From assembly GCA_028683435.1 (NCBI GenBank), contig JAQUIG010000002.1:62001-126000 (forward strand): a stretch of DNA of 64,000 bases, given 5' to 3'. The position numbers and the translations under genes are program-made. Source of the stretch: Desulfuromonadaceae bacterium. Lineage in GTDB: Bacteria; Desulfobacterota; Desulfuromonadia; Geobacterales; Pseudopelobacteraceae. Below are positions 8,135 through 17,217 of the stretch, in pieces. How positions within the stretch are numbered: position 1 is the stretch's first letter; each line of letters opens with the position of its first letter. The notes under the pieces were generated by a model. The model made no database searches. It was not told where the DNA came from and worked only from the letters and a program-made list of their open reading frames with translations.

Positions 8135-9595
8135 TCATCCGATTTGTTCCAACCTGGCTACATTTTCAACATGTACCGTCTGAGGAAACATGTCAACCGG
8201 TTGAATTTCGCGGCAGAGATACCCCAGTTTGCTCAATATATCGAGGTCACGCGCCAGGCTCTGCGGAGAACAGGAAACGTAAATGATTGATTTCGGCCTG
8301 AGGGATGCAAGCCTCTCCAGCACGTTTTGATCGCAACCTTTACGCGGGGGGTTTAACACTGCCACATCGACAGCCAGATGGTCTCCTGCCATCTCGTCAA
8401 GCAGGTCGGCAACGTCCCCGTCTTCGAAACGACAGTTTTTGATGCCATTTATTCTGGCATTCATGCTTGCATCGGCCACAGCCTCTTCAACCACTTCAAC
8501 ACCGATCACGTTTTTAGCGGCGCCGGCCAGGAACAGTGAAATTCCCCCAATGCCGCAGTACAGATCAAGTACTGTTTCAGAACCGCTAAGCCCGGCCCAC
8601 TCGCGCACCTTACTGTAAATCATATTGGCACCGCTATTGTTGATCTGGAAAAATGAACGGGGTGAAATTCTGAAAGCGACATCACCGATTCGCTCCGTCA
8701 GGTACAGTTTCTTAGTCAGAAAAAAATCTTTCTGTCCCATAATCACATTACCTTCGGTCGCGTTCACATTCTGGACAACAATTTCAACCTCTGGAACCAT
8801 CTCCTGCACATAACGCCCCAGGTGATGAATCTCATTGAAAGAACGCTTGGAAGTTACAAAGACCACCAGCGCCTTTTTTTCATAGGTAGAGACACGCACA
8901 ACCAGATAGCGCAGCAGCCCCATTTTACTTTGCGGATTATAAACCTGCACCTTCCCTTTTTTGATCCCTTTTCTGACTGCTTCGACCACTTTGTCGATGA
9001 GCGGATGGTGTATCGGGCACTGTTGCAGGTCATATACATCATGACTGGCACGGCGATATATACCGATATAAGGTTCCGAAAACTTGCCGGCCACTGTCAG
9101 TTTTGCCGTCGTGCGATAATGTATCAGGTTGTCGGGCGAAAGCAGCGGGTGCACCACCACTGCTGCCAACCCGGGATATTTGGCCATTTCGGCCAGAATC
9201 ATGCCCCGTTTCCAGTTTTTTTGTTCGGAATATTTCATGGCAATCAGCGGACAGCCGAAGCAATCCGCACTTTCACGACAGGGAGGATTGTTGCTCCTCA
9301 ATTGAGAAGGTGTTAACAGCTTTTTAACATGACAAAACGCTGTACCACCCGCAACATGATCGACTCCCGCCAGCACGATATCACCTGGCAGGGCACCGCC
9401 AACCTTGAGCGTCATTCCCTCTTCGCTGCGTGCGGTTCCGTAGCCGTCTTCATCCAGAGAAGCAATGCGCAACTCCAACACATTTTTACGGGTTAACGGC
9501 ACAAACGACTTATCTTCAGCAGCTTCAGCCGGCTTTAGAGACGGATCACGTTCCGTTTTTGTCTTTTTATTTTCATATTTTTTGTTTTTATTCAA
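8135..9595 (-). CDS. rlmD: 23S rRNA uracil-5-methyltransferase, RlmD/RumA type
   Basis: An S-adenosylmethionine-dependent methyltransferase that makes 5-methyluridine in RNA. The 486 residues include a lysine-rich leader (1-35), a TRAM-like RNA-binding domain (about 38-95), the iron-sulfur cysteines in CRESADCFGC with a fourth in QQCPIHH, the SAM site VLDLYCGIGGISLFLAG, and the catalytic YVSCSP with downstream glutamate (ARLE). Translation seems to start at TTG 9595, with AAGGA about ten bases upstream. The exact target uridine cannot be read from sequence; RlmD (U1939) is the nearest named type. It follows rdgB by 14 bp, so it is likely in the rph-rdgB operon. Confidence 0.9.
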   Translation of the reverse strand: MNKNKKYENKKTKTERDPSLKPAEAAEDKSFVPLTRKNVLELRIASLDEDGYGTARSEEGMTLKVGGALPGDIVLAGVDHVAGGTAFCHVKKLLTPSQLRSNNPPCRESADCFGCPLIAMKYSEQKNWKRGMILAEMAKYPGLAAVVVHPLLSPDNLIHYRTTAKLTVAGKFSEPYIGIYRRASHDVYDLQQCPIHHPLIDKVVEAVRKGIKKGKVQVYNPQSKMGLLRYLVVRVSTYEKKALVVFVTSKRSFNEIHHLGRYVQEMVPEVEIVVQNVNATEGNVIMGQKDFFLTKKLYLTERIGDVAFRISPRSFFQINNSGANMIYSKVREWAGLSGSETVLDLYCGIGGISLFLAGAAKNVIGVEVVEEAVADASMNARINGIKNCRFEDGDVADLLDEMAGDHLAVDVAVLNPPRKGCDQNVLERLASLRPKSIIYVSCSPQSLARDLDILSKLGYLCREIQPVDMFPQTVHVENVARLEQIG

Positions 9596-9609
9596 AGTTT
9601 ACTTTTCCT

Positions 9610-10203
9610 TTATGCAATAGTTTCCAGATATTCGCGGAACTTGGCAAAAGCCTGCGCCCGATGACTTACTCTGTTTTTTTCTGCCAATTCAAGCTCTGCC
9701 ATGCTGCGGTCAAAACCATCCACCAGAAAAAGCGGATCATAACCGAAGCCACCCTCCCCCCTTGCTGCAGAGAGGACCCGTCCGGCGATCCTGCCGGTAA
9801 AGAGCCGTTCAACTCCCTCCGGAGTCACAAATGCCAGCACACAGACAAAAGCACCCTGACGCCGGTCATCGGGGATATTGCGTAACTCTTCCAGAAGCCG
9901 GAGGTTGTTCTCGGCATCACCGGCCCCTTCGCCGGCATAGCGAGCCGAGAAGACACCCGGTCGGCCATTCAATGCATCGACGACCAGACCGGAATCATCC
10001 GCCAGTGCCGGAAGCCCGGAAAACCGTGACGCCTCACGAGCTTTTTTGAGCGCATTTTCCTCGAACGTTGTTCCATCTTCCACGATCTCTGGAAAATCAG
10101 CAAAATCAGCCGCAGAGCTGATCTGCCCCACAAGCCCCGTCAGCAACGCGTTGATTTCAACTATTTTACCCGGATTGCGGGTCGCTACAACCAAATGCTT
10201 CAC
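9610..10203 (-). CDS. rdgB: XTP/dITP pyrophosphatase (RdgB/HAM1)
   Basis: Hydrolyses non-canonical purine triphosphates such as dITP and XTP to keep them out of DNA. The 197 residues begin with the family signature [13 protein letters not shown] and carry [33 protein letters not shown], and SHRAQAF at the C-terminus. The start is a GTG that overlaps the rph stop as GTGA, indicating translational coupling. The rph-rdgB pairing is widespread. Confidence 0.97.
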   Translation of the reverse strand: MKHLVVATRNPGKIVEINALLTGLVGQISSAADFADFPEIVEDGTTFEENALKKAREASRFSGLPALADDSGLVVDALNGRPGVFSARYAGEGAGDAENNLRLLEELRNIPDDRRQGAFVCVLAFVTPEGVERLFTGRIAGRVLSAARGEGGFGYDPLFLVDGFDRSMAELELAEKNRVSHRAQAFAKFREYLETIA

Positions 10204-10916
10204 CTGGCCAGCGCCCCCTGCTGAAGTGCAAAGAGTTGCTGAACACCACCAATGGCAAGATCCCGCATGACATCCATCTGGGCACTTGTAAAAGGTTCGG
10301 CCTCGGCCGTACCCTGCACTTCCACAAAGCGTCCACTGGATGTTATGACGAAATTCATATCAACTTCCGCTGAAGAATCCTCCAGGTAATTGAGGTCAAG
10401 CAGAGCCTCCCCCTCCACAACTCCGACACTGACCGCCGCTACAGCCTCCTTGAGCGGGATTTCTGCAAGGAGTCCCCGGGATTTCAGTGTAGTAAGTGCA
10501 TCAACAAGAGCGACGTAAGCGCCGGTTATCGAGGCTGTGCGTGTTCCCCCGTCCGCCTGAATGACATCACAATCGATATAAATAGATCGCTCGCCAAGTT
10601 TTTCGAGATCAGTCACCGCTCGCAAGGAACGACCGATCAGCCGCTGGATCTCCAGTGTGCGGCCGGTTTGCTTCCCTTTTGCCGCTTCACGCTGAGAGCG
10701 GGTATGTGTGGCACGCGGCAGCATGGCATATTCTGCAGTCACCCAACCGGTGCCCTTACCCCTCAAAAAAGGTGGCACCGATTCTTCCACTGATGCCGTG
10801 CAGATGACCATTGTATCACCAAATTCTATCAAAACTGAACCTTCCGCATGCCTGGTAAAACTGCGAGTAATTTTAATTGGACGTAAAGCGGTGGCACAGC
10901 GGCCGTCATTTCTCAT
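10200..10916 (-). CDS. rph: Ribonuclease PH
   Basis: A phosphorolytic 3'-5' exoribonuclease that trims tRNA 3' ends. The 238-residue protein matches the family along its length: [40 protein letters not shown], the phosphate-binding RSLRAVTDL, and [20 protein letters not shown] split across the active-site strand. The full length contrasts with the frameshifted rph of some E. coli strains. The gene is upstream of rdgB with a GTGA overlap. Confidence 0.97.
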   Translation of the reverse strand: MRNDGRCATALRPIKITRSFTRHAEGSVLIEFGDTMVICTASVEESVPPFLRGKGTGWVTAEYAMLPRATHTRSQREAAKGKQTGRTLEIQRLIGRSLRAVTDLEKLGERSIYIDCDVIQADGGTRTASITGAYVALVDALTTLKSRGLLAEIPLKEAVAAVSVGVVEGEALLDLNYLEDSSAEVDMNFVITSSGRFVEVQGTAEAEPFTSAQMDVMRDLAIGGVQQLFALQQGALAR

Positions 10917-10989
10917 ACAGACAACTCCTCAACCCGATAAAATTAAAACGTAGCGCTGTTCATTAACCTGTCAACGCTGGCGTGTCAAA

Positions 10990-11019
10990 CAAAAAGGGAA
11001 CCTGATTTCAGGTTCCCTT
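10990..11019 (-). terminator. Terminator after the zinc-ribbon gene
   Basis: On the minus strand AAGGGAACCTGA pairs with TCAGGTTCCCTT, followed by TTTTTG. It separates the 51-residue zinc-ribbon gene from rph. Confidence 0.9.
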
Positions 11020-11049
11020 GTGACGTGCAGCTAATTCAGGTTTTATCGA

Positions 11050-11205
11050 CTACCCGAGAAGAGTATTATTATTCCTGGCCCGATTGGCAAGAATGGTGGA
11101 ATCCAACAGTTCTCCGCAGCAGCTGCATTTCCAAGCATCGAAGGAGCGGACAAAATCATAAAACTTCTCAGCGAACATGCGACTTTTGCAACGTGGACAA
11201 TGCAT
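11050..11205 (-). CDS. Small zinc-ribbon protein, 51 residues
   Basis: A short gene with a strong ribosome binding site (GGGGGG, seven bases before ATG 11205) and a terminator just after it. The product starts MHCPRCKSRMF and has a second knuckle, WKCSCCGELLD, so two CxxC pairs 21 residues apart could bind one zinc ion. The tail NRARNNNTLLG is polar. The pattern resembles small stand-alone zinc ribbons found in proteobacterial genomes, but I do not recognise a named family. The terminator and ribosome binding site argue that it is real. Nucleic-acid or protein binding is inferred only from the fold. Confidence 0.8.
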   Translation of the reverse strand: MHCPRCKSRMFAEKFYDFVRSFDAWKCSCCGELLDSTILANRARNNNTLLG

Positions 11206-11292
11206 AGAATCCCCCCGGCAATTGTAGTAATTAAGAGATAGCCGGGGTGTCTACATCTTGTGTGCCAATAGCTAAAAATATTTTTTACTGGC

Positions 11293-11315
11293 ATGAGTTA
11301 ATAAAATTAACTCAT
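11293..11315. repeat. Perfect 10-bp inverted repeat, AT-rich
   Basis: ATGAGTTAAT and ATTAACTCAT form perfect arms around AAA. It lies between the ComEA-like gene and the zinc-ribbon gene. No T tract follows at once on either strand, so it may be an operator or a weak terminator. Confidence 0.6.
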
Positions 11316-11338
11316 TACTTATCGGACAGTTAAGGGTT

Positions 11339-11887
11339 TTAAAAGTAGTGGCGCATCATCTTGTACTTCTTTTCGCCAATCCCATCTACTGCAATAAGAT
11401 CACCGAGACGCAAAATACCGCCATTTTTATGACGGTAGGTAGTAATACGCCGTGCCAACGCGGGCCCTATTCCGGGCAAACGCTCAAAATCGGCCTCACC
11501 CATCGTTGTAATATCAAGCGGGATTCCAAGAATCATGCGCTCGGAGACCGTCATTTGATCCACCACCAGCAGAAGTGATCCGTCAGGCTGATCCAAAAGA
11601 TTAACCGCTGAACCATTCAGCAGGGGAAGAGCTGCAACAGTGCCGTTCATATGCTGTTTAAGCGGGCGCAACGGCCCCGCCATTTTGATGACGCTTTCCG
11701 CCAATGTATTGGCGGACACCACATATATGCCCGGATGGTGCAGCTTACCACTGACTTTGACAGTCACCATGCAACTGGATAAAGCACGAAAAGCCGTACG
11801 ATCAGCGGTATCCTGGCTCGTACGGCTTTTCATTGCTACCGGCAAAAAGAGCAGAGCCGCAGATGCGATCAGCACGACCCGCCGCAT
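11339..11887 (-). CDS. ComEA-like exported helix-hairpin-helix protein
   Basis: A protein of about 182 residues with an N-terminal hydrophobic segment (RRVVLIASAALLFLPVAM) that should export or anchor it. A SLBB-like region follows (VTVKVSGKLHHPGIYVV, about 40-75). The C-terminal 60 residues carry two helix-hairpin-helix motifs, LPGIGPALARRI and VDGIGEKKYKMM, which bind DNA without sequence preference in ComEA, the receptor for DNA uptake. The ATG at 11887 has AGGTGG upstream. It lies 16 bp after cimA. No other competence genes are in the window, so a role in DNA uptake is only a family-based guess. Confidence 0.8.
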   Translation of the reverse strand: MRRVVLIASAALLFLPVAMKSRTSQDTADRTAFRALSSCMVTVKVSGKLHHPGIYVVSANTLAESVIKMAGPLRPLKQHMNGTVAALPLLNGSAVNLLDQPDGSLLLVVDQMTVSERMILGIPLDITTMGEADFERLPGIGPALARRITTYRHKNGGILRLGDLIAVDGIGEKKYKMMRHYF

Positions 11888-11903
11888 TGTTTCCACCTGC
11901 AGC

Positions 11904-13472
11904 CTACTCCTCTGACTTGTGCAGTTTATAGTCGATACTATCGATCAGAGCCTGATAGGAAGCATCGATAATGTTGTCCGAAACACCGACTGTGCCCCAG
12001 CGGGCATGCTTGTCACCGGATTCTATCAGCACTCGGGTCGAGGAGGCTGTCCCCTGACCGGCCGGCAGAACGCGCACCTTGTAGTCCAGGAGTTTCACCT
12101 CTTTCAATGCCGGATAAAATTTCTCCAATGCCTTACGGATGGCGTTATCAAGCGCATTGACCGGACCATTTCCTGCTGCAGCAGTATGCTCGACTTTCCC
12201 GCCGACCTTGACCATGATGGTTGCTTCCGCCATCGGTTTCTGATCCTCACCCCGCTTTTCATCTATCACCCGGAAACCGAGCACGGTGAAGAATTTCTTA
12301 TGAGAACCGAGCGCCTTTTTCATCAACAGCTCAAATGATGCCTCAGCCCCCTCAAACTGGTAGCCGCGGTTCTCCATATCCTTAATGTTATCGAGTATTT
12401 CCAGGGTAACCGGATCTTTGCTGTCCAGATTGATATTGAACTCTTCCGCCTTGGCCAGGATATTTGAGCGGCCGGACAGATCAGAGATCAGTACACGGGT
12501 ACAGTTTCCGACCAACTCTGGACGCATATGCTCGTAGGTTTCAGGATGCCGCTGGATCGCGCTAACATGCACCCCACCCTTGTGTGCAAACGCCGAGTTA
12601 CCAACATAGGCCTGATGCTTGTCTGGCGAGATGTTAGCCAGTTCGTACACATAGCGGGATACTTCCCGCAGATGCCGCATCTGTTCGTCCGAGATACACT
12701 CCTTCTTCATCTTGACCTTCAGCGCCGGAATGATTGAACAGAGATTGGCGTTACCGCATCGCTCACCAAAACCATTGATTGTTCCCTGGACCTGAACAAT
12801 ACCCAGGTCAACGGCAACAAGCGAATTGGCAACGGCACATTCACCATCATTATGGGTATGAATGCCGAGCGGCGTTTTGATATGTTTCTGAACGTCCCTG
12901 ATAATTGATGCAATCTCAAACGGAAGGCGCCCACCATTGGTTTCACAGAGGACAATACAATCAACCTTGGCAGCCTCTGCGGCTTTGAGAGTCTTGATCG
13001 CATACTCCGGATTGGCCTGATAGCCATCGAAAAAATGCTCCGCATCGTAAAAAACTTCCGCAACGTGCTGCTTGAGATATTCCAGAGAATCAAAGATCAA
13101 CGCCAGATTCTCTTCGAGTGAAATCCTTAAGGCCTCCCGAACATGGAAATCCCAGCTTTTGCCAAAGATTGTAATCGCATCAGGCTCAGCCTTGATCAGC
13201 GTCATAATGTTACTGTCTTTATCCGGGGTCACCTTGGCACGACGCGTGGAACCAAACGCCGCAATTTTTGCCTGGGTCAGCTTTTCCTTCTTTATATCTT
13301 TAAAAAATGCGACATCCTTGGGGTTACTCCCCGGCCATCCCCCTTCGATGTAGTGAATACCCAAGTCGTCAAGTTTGTGCGCAATGCGTATCTTGTCCTC
13401 CATCTGAAACGAGATGTCTTCAGATTGAGTGCCATCCCGCAGGGTAGTATCATACAACTTGATTAAACTCAT
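11904..13472 (-). CDS. cimA: (R)-citramalate synthase
   Basis: Condenses pyruvate with acetyl-CoA to citramalate, the first step of the threonine-independent isoleucine route used by Geobacter relatives. The 522 residues contain the alpha-isopropylmalate/homocitrate synthase barrel, with [11 protein letters not shown] at the N-terminus, [15 protein letters not shown] with its metal-binding histidines, and [11 protein letters not shown]. The C-terminal LeuA-type regulatory domain (about 390-515) suggests feedback control. The long form with FGKSWDFHV fits the citramalate synthase group rather than LeuA. The ribosome binding site GGGAGG is clear. A nine-bp inverted repeat lies upstream in the divergent region shared with the MATE gene. 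Confidence 0.93.
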   Translation of the reverse strand: MSLIKLYDTTLRDGTQSEDISFQMEDKIRIAHKLDDLGIHYIEGGWPGSNPKDVAFFKDIKKEKLTQAKIAAFGSTRRAKVTPDKDSNIMTLIKAEPDAITIFGKSWDFHVREALRISLEENLALIFDSLEYLKQHVAEVFYDAEHFFDGYQANPEYAIKTLKAAEAAKVDCIVLCETNGGRLPFEIASIIRDVQKHIKTPLGIHTHNDGECAVANSLVAVDLGIVQVQGTINGFGERCGNANLCSIIPALKVKMKKECISDEQMRHLREVSRYVYELANISPDKHQAYVGNSAFAHKGGVHVSAIQRHPETYEHMRPELVGNCTRVLISDLSGRSNILAKAEEFNINLDSKDPVTLEILDNIKDMENRGYQFEGAEASFELLMKKALGSHKKFFTVLGFRVIDEKRGEDQKPMAEATIMVKVGGKVEHTAAAGNGPVNALDNAIRKALEKFYPALKEVKLLDYKVRVLPAGQGTASSTRVLIESGDKHARWGTVGVSDNIIDASYQALIDSIDYKLHKSEE

Positions 13473-13529
13473 GAATGCCTCCCTAAAATAAAAATATTTG
13501 AAACTTTTTCCGCTAAATAAAATTACGTT

Positions 13530-13569
13530 CCGTTTTAGCTGCTTTTTCCGGATTTTTCAACTAAAACGG
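13530..13569. repeat. Inverted repeat between cimA and the MATE gene
   Basis: CCGTTTTAG at 13530-13538 is repeated inverted as CTAAAACGG at 13561-13569, with a smaller palindromic core TTTTTCCGGATTTTT between them. It lies in the divergent promoter region 58 bp from cimA, so it may be an operator or the structured leader of cimA. Confidence 0.55.
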
Positions 13570-13597
13570 CTGACTGTTTTTCCTTGACCCTTGCCCC

Positions 13598-14974
13598 ATG
13601 ACCCCTTACCCTGTTTTTATGACTTCCGATCTGACATCCGCGCCGATTCCACAGCTCGTAAGACGCCTCGCCATACCGGCCGGAACCGGTTTTTTCTTCA
13701 ACACCATGTTCAATGTCGTAGACACCTGGTATGGCGGGCAACTTTCGACCAGCGCCCTGGCCGCGATGTCACTCTCCTTCCCGGTTTTTTTTCTGATCCT
13801 GGCGATCGGGAGCGGCGTATCAACCGGTGCAACCACGCTGATCGGAAATGCCCTCGGCCGCAAGGATCATGACGAAGCCCGCCGCTACCTGTCACAGTCA
13901 CTTTCCTTCGCCCTGTTCCATGCACTGTTCCTGACTGCGGCCGGATTGATACTTGCTCCGCATATTTTCATCCTGATGGGAGCCCGGGGAGAATACCTTT
14001 CTCATGCGCTCAGTTACATGAATGTTATTTTCGCCGGCAGCACCTTTTTTCTGCTTAACTTCGTGATGAATGCCATTCTCAACTCACACGGCAACACTCT
14101 GGCGTACCGCAATTTCCTGATCGGCGGTTTTTTTCTCAATCTGCTTCTGGATCCGTGGTTTATGTACGGCGGTGCCGGTGTACCGGCGCTTGGACTGGCT
14201 GGAATTGCCCTGGCTACGGTTTTTATCCAGTGCCTTGGTGGTTTTTACCTGTTCGGCCAATTATCTAAAACCGGCAGCATGCCCTCTTTCCGTCTTGCTG
14301 ATCTTCGGCCGCGCTGGAGTTATTTCCGCGAGCTTTTCAGGCAGGGGTATCCATCAGCCATGAATATGATGACCGTCTCGCTCGGGATCTTCATCATTAC
14401 CTGGTTCGTAGGACGCTTTGGCGAGCAGGCTGTAGCAGCCTATGGCATTGGTACACGCATCGAGCAAATCGCGCTGCTGCCGGTTATGGGGCTGAATATT
14501 TCCACCCTGGCCCTCACCGCCCAGAATTTCGGAGCCGAGAGAATCGATCGAATTCGTGAAACAGTCCGAGTCTCGCTCCGCTTCGGAGTTATGTTTGCTC
14601 TCTGCGGGACTGCTGCCGCACTACTGTACCGCAGCCAATTAATGGGGCTCTTCACCAAGGATTCCTCCGTTATTGAAGCCGGAGCAAGATTTCTGGCTAT
14701 AGAAGCGTTTGTAATGCCGGCGTACGTTCTGCTCTACATCAATGTGTCCGCTATGCAGGGGATCAGGATGCCTCTGTTCGGCCTCACTATCGGGCTCTAC
14801 CGCCAGATTGCCGGACCGCTGTTCGTATTCCACCTGCTCACGACAGTCATGGGGTTGGGACTGGTCGGCGTCTGGTGGGGAATTTTCGTAATAACCTGGT
14901 CGGCGGCACTGATCGTTGTGGTCTATGTCGGCAGGACACTTGCCAAGCTTGAAAAGGATCTTACTAAAATATGA
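13598..14974 (+). CDS. MATE-family efflux transporter
   Basis: A 458-residue integral membrane protein with about twelve predicted membrane helices in two homologous halves, typical of MATE exporters that exchange drugs or metabolites for Na+ or H+. Recognisable features are FNTMFNVVDTWYGGQLS in helix 1-2 and the second-half counterpart beginning near YPSAMNMMTVSLGIFIITWFVG. The start is uncertain: ATG 13598 or ATG 13619, neither with a good ribosome binding site. The gene overlaps mtaB by four bases (ATGA). The substrate cannot be predicted. Confidence 0.93.
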   Translation: MTPYPVFMTSDLTSAPIPQLVRRLAIPAGTGFFFNTMFNVVDTWYGGQLSTSALAAMSLSFPVFFLILAIGSGVSTGATTLIGNALGRKDHDEARRYLSQSLSFALFHALFLTAAGLILAPHIFILMGARGEYLSHALSYMNVIFAGSTFFLLNFVMNAILNSHGNTLAYRNFLIGGFFLNLLLDPWFMYGGAGVPALGLAGIALATVFIQCLGGFYLFGQLSKTGSMPSFRLADLRPRWSYFRELFRQGYPSAMNMMTVSLGIFIITWFVGRFGEQAVAAYGIGTRIEQIALLPVMGLNISTLALTAQNFGAERIDRIRETVRVSLRFGVMFALCGTAAALLYRSQLMGLFTKDSSVIEAGARFLAIEAFVMPAYVLLYINVSAMQGIRMPLFGLTIGLYRQIAGPLFVFHLLTTVMGLGLVGVWWGIFVITWSAALIVVVYVGRTLAKLEKDLTKI

Positions 14975-16269
14975 AACGTGTAGCCATCAGCACTCTGGGG
15001 TGCAAAACCAATCAATTCGAATCGGCCGCCATGATTGAGCAGCTGAAAGCCGCCGGGTACCTCGTCGTTCCCTTCAGTGAACCATCTGACATTTATATCG
15101 TCAACTCCTGTACCGTGACTGCCCGAACAGACGCGGAAACCCGCCGACTGATCCGCCGCGCCCGCCGGCTCAATCCCGAATCACGCATCATTGCAACCGG
15201 CTGTTACGCCCAGGTATCACCCGGCGAGCTGGAGAAGATGCCCGAGCTCGATTGTGTTCTTGGCAACCAGGAGAAACAGAACATCTCGGTTCTTCTCGAA
15301 TCAGCCACAAACTCGGTTTCTGATATCGCTGCAGTCAGCTGGGCCGAGCCGCTTAAACTGACCAGTTTTGCCGAACATACCCGCGCCTTTCTTCAGATCC
15401 AGAACGGCTGCAACTCATTCTGCGCGTACTGTATCGTCCCCTATGCCCGTGGGCGCAGTCGCAGTGTCAGCCCGGATGACATCCTTCGGGGCATGCATGA
15501 TCTTGCCGACAACGGCTTCAAAGAGGTCGTGCTGACCGGCATCCATCTTGGCGCTTATGGCTTGGACCTCCCGTCACCGACATCACTGACAGCTCTCGTC
15601 AGAGAGATTGATGCCAAGTCCATTGTCCCCCGCCTGCGCATCGGTTCGGTGGAACCGAATGAAGTCAGCGAGGAACTGCTGGGCCTCATGTCCGCATCAA
15701 AGAGCATCTGCCCGCACCTGCACCTGCCATTGCAGAGCGGCAGCGATCCGGTATTGAAGCGCATGGGGAGGCCGTACACCTCAGGCGAATTCCGGGATTT
15801 GGTGACTCGGATTTCTGTTGCCATGCCGGACGCTTTTATCGGTGCCGACGTGATCGCCGGATTTCCGGGAGAGACCGAGGATGAGTTCCAGGAAACCGTA
15901 CGATTACTTGCAGATCTGCCATTCTCCGATCTGCATGTATTTCCCTATTCCAGCCGCTCAGGAACCAAAGCTGCCGGTATGCCGGGGCACCTGTCTCCCC
16001 AGACAGTTACCGTGCGGGCAGCGTATTTGCGAAACATTGCGAAACGGAAAAAAGAGATGTTTCTGCAGCGGTTTGTGGACAAGGATCTAAGGATTCTGGT
16101 TCAAAAATACGATGTTACATCCGGATTCTGCAGTGGATTGTCACGCAATTACATCTCTGTTTCGTTTCCCGGTGAAAAGGCGCTTGTAAACGAAGAAGTT
16201 TCCGTGCGGGTAACACGCTGTAACGGGGAGGTTTGTTCAGGAAATGCAACAGCCGTATCGGATAGGTGA
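14971..16269 (+). CDS. mtaB: tRNA t6A37 methylthiotransferase MtaB
   Basis: A radical-SAM enzyme that turns N6-threonylcarbamoyladenosine into its 2-methylthio form at tRNA position 37. The 432 residues show the N-terminal UPF0004 domain with three cluster cysteines (TLGCKTNQFES, VNSCTVT, ATGCYAQ), the radical-SAM motif GCNSFCAYCIVP (about 145-156), and a C-terminal TRAM-like region. The absence of the longer MiaB-type signature and the opening RVAISTLGCKTNQFE favour MtaB over MiaB or RimO. It is coupled to the MATE gene by an ATGA overlap. Confidence 0.93.
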   Translation: MKRVAISTLGCKTNQFESAAMIEQLKAAGYLVVPFSEPSDIYIVNSCTVTARTDAETRRLIRRARRLNPESRIIATGCYAQVSPGELEKMPELDCVLGNQEKQNISVLLESATNSVSDIAAVSWAEPLKLTSFAEHTRAFLQIQNGCNSFCAYCIVPYARGRSRSVSPDDILRGMHDLADNGFKEVVLTGIHLGAYGLDLPSPTSLTALVREIDAKSIVPRLRIGSVEPNEVSEELLGLMSASKSICPHLHLPLQSGSDPVLKRMGRPYTSGEFRDLVTRISVAMPDAFIGADVIAGFPGETEDEFQETVRLLADLPFSDLHVFPYSSRSGTKAAGMPGHLSPQTVTVRAAYLRNIAKRKKEMFLQRFVDKDLRILVQKYDVTSGFCSGLSRNYISVSFPGEKALVNEEVSVRVTRCNGEVCSGNATAVSDR

Positions 16270-16317
16270 GTTACAACCGGAGATCAGAGTGGACATGCTC
16301 CGACCGGATGAAGAGAC

Positions 16318-17217
16318 TCATAACCTGATCAAATCCTCATGTTCCTCGTCGTGAGGATTGATATGGATCATGACGTCTCCTACTCCGGGATAGCGCTCGA
16401 AGATCAGTTTTTTTACGTTTGTTGCAACATCATGTGACTGTTTGACCGTCATATTCGGGTCCATTTCAAGCTTCAGATCGACGATCATGTACTGCCCTGA
16501 ACGACGGGCACGCATTTCATGCACATGTTCGACCTGCTCGACACTTTCTGCCAGTGTCTGTAGAGCTTCGATAAAATCTGCCGGAGCCGTCCCGTCCATC
16601 AGGTCATGAGCGGCTTCACGAAATGTCTGGTAACCGACATGCAGAATAAAGAATGAGGTCAGCCCCGCCGCCAGCGGATCCATGATCCCCATCCCGAAAA
16701 AGGCACCGATGACTCCTGCCAGTGTTGCAACTGATGAGATGGCATCTTTACGATGGTCTTTGGCAATTGCCAGCAGTGCCGGACTTTCGAGTTTTTTACC
16801 CGTGCGTGTCGAGAAGCGGTAGAGCCATTCTTTGACGACGATCGTTACGGCAGCGGCAGCGACGGCAATCCAGCCTGGTGATTTAAAATCCCCCGCAACA
16901 ATTGTAACGACCGATCCATACATGATCCAGCCGCCGGTAGCAGCTATCACCAGTGAGATCAGAAGCGCAGCCAGGCTTTCCGCCCGGCCATGACCGTAGG
17001 GGTGGTTGGCATCAAAAGGCTGGCGGCCCAGCCGGAGCGCAATCATGGTGGCAAATATTGCAATAAAATCACACGCACTCTCGATACCATCGGCAAAAAC
17101 GGCGTCCGACTGCCCCCAGTGGCCGGCTGACAATTTAATAACCATCAATACGGCATTTACCCAGAAACCGATTTTTATGATCCGGTCGGCACTATCGAAA
17201 CGTTCATTTCTTTGCAT
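16318..17217 (-). CDS. Cation diffusion facilitator transporter
   Basis: A 299-residue CDF protein that exports divalent metals such as Zn, Fe or Co. It has six membrane helices in residues 1-210, with the metal-site motifs DGIESACDF and the histidine-rich HPYGHGRAES, and a cytoplasmic C-terminal domain (about 215-299) ending in MIHINPHDEEHEDL. The ATG at 17217 shares one base with the recJ stop (TGATG), so it is coupled to recJ. The TTG just upstream is less likely. Metal specificity is not readable. Confidence 0.93.
   Translation of the reverse strand: MQRNERFDSADRIIKIGFWVNAVLMVIKLSAGHWGQSDAVFADGIESACDFIAIFATMIALRLGRQPFDANHPYGHGRAESLAALLISLVIAATGGWIMYGSVVTIVAGDFKSPGWIAVAAAAVTIVVKEWLYRFSTRTGKKLESPALLAIAKDHRKDAISSVATLAGVIGAFFGMGIMDPLAAGLTSFFILHVGYQTFREAAHDLMDGTAPADFIEALQTLAESVEQVEHVHEMRARRSGQYMIVDLKLEMDPNMTVKQSHDVATNVKKLIFERYPGVGDVMIHINPHDEEHEDLIRL

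Noticed and set aside
11230-11275. Sigma-54 promoter before the zinc-ribbon gene
   Set aside because: TTGGCACACAAGATGTAG has GG at the -24 place, but GT instead of GC at -12, so the match is incomplete.
11043-11294. 83-residue minus-strand frame at the zinc-ribbon locus
   Set aside because: A different frame from the CxxC-containing gene; it lacks a suitable ribosome binding site and any recognisable motif.
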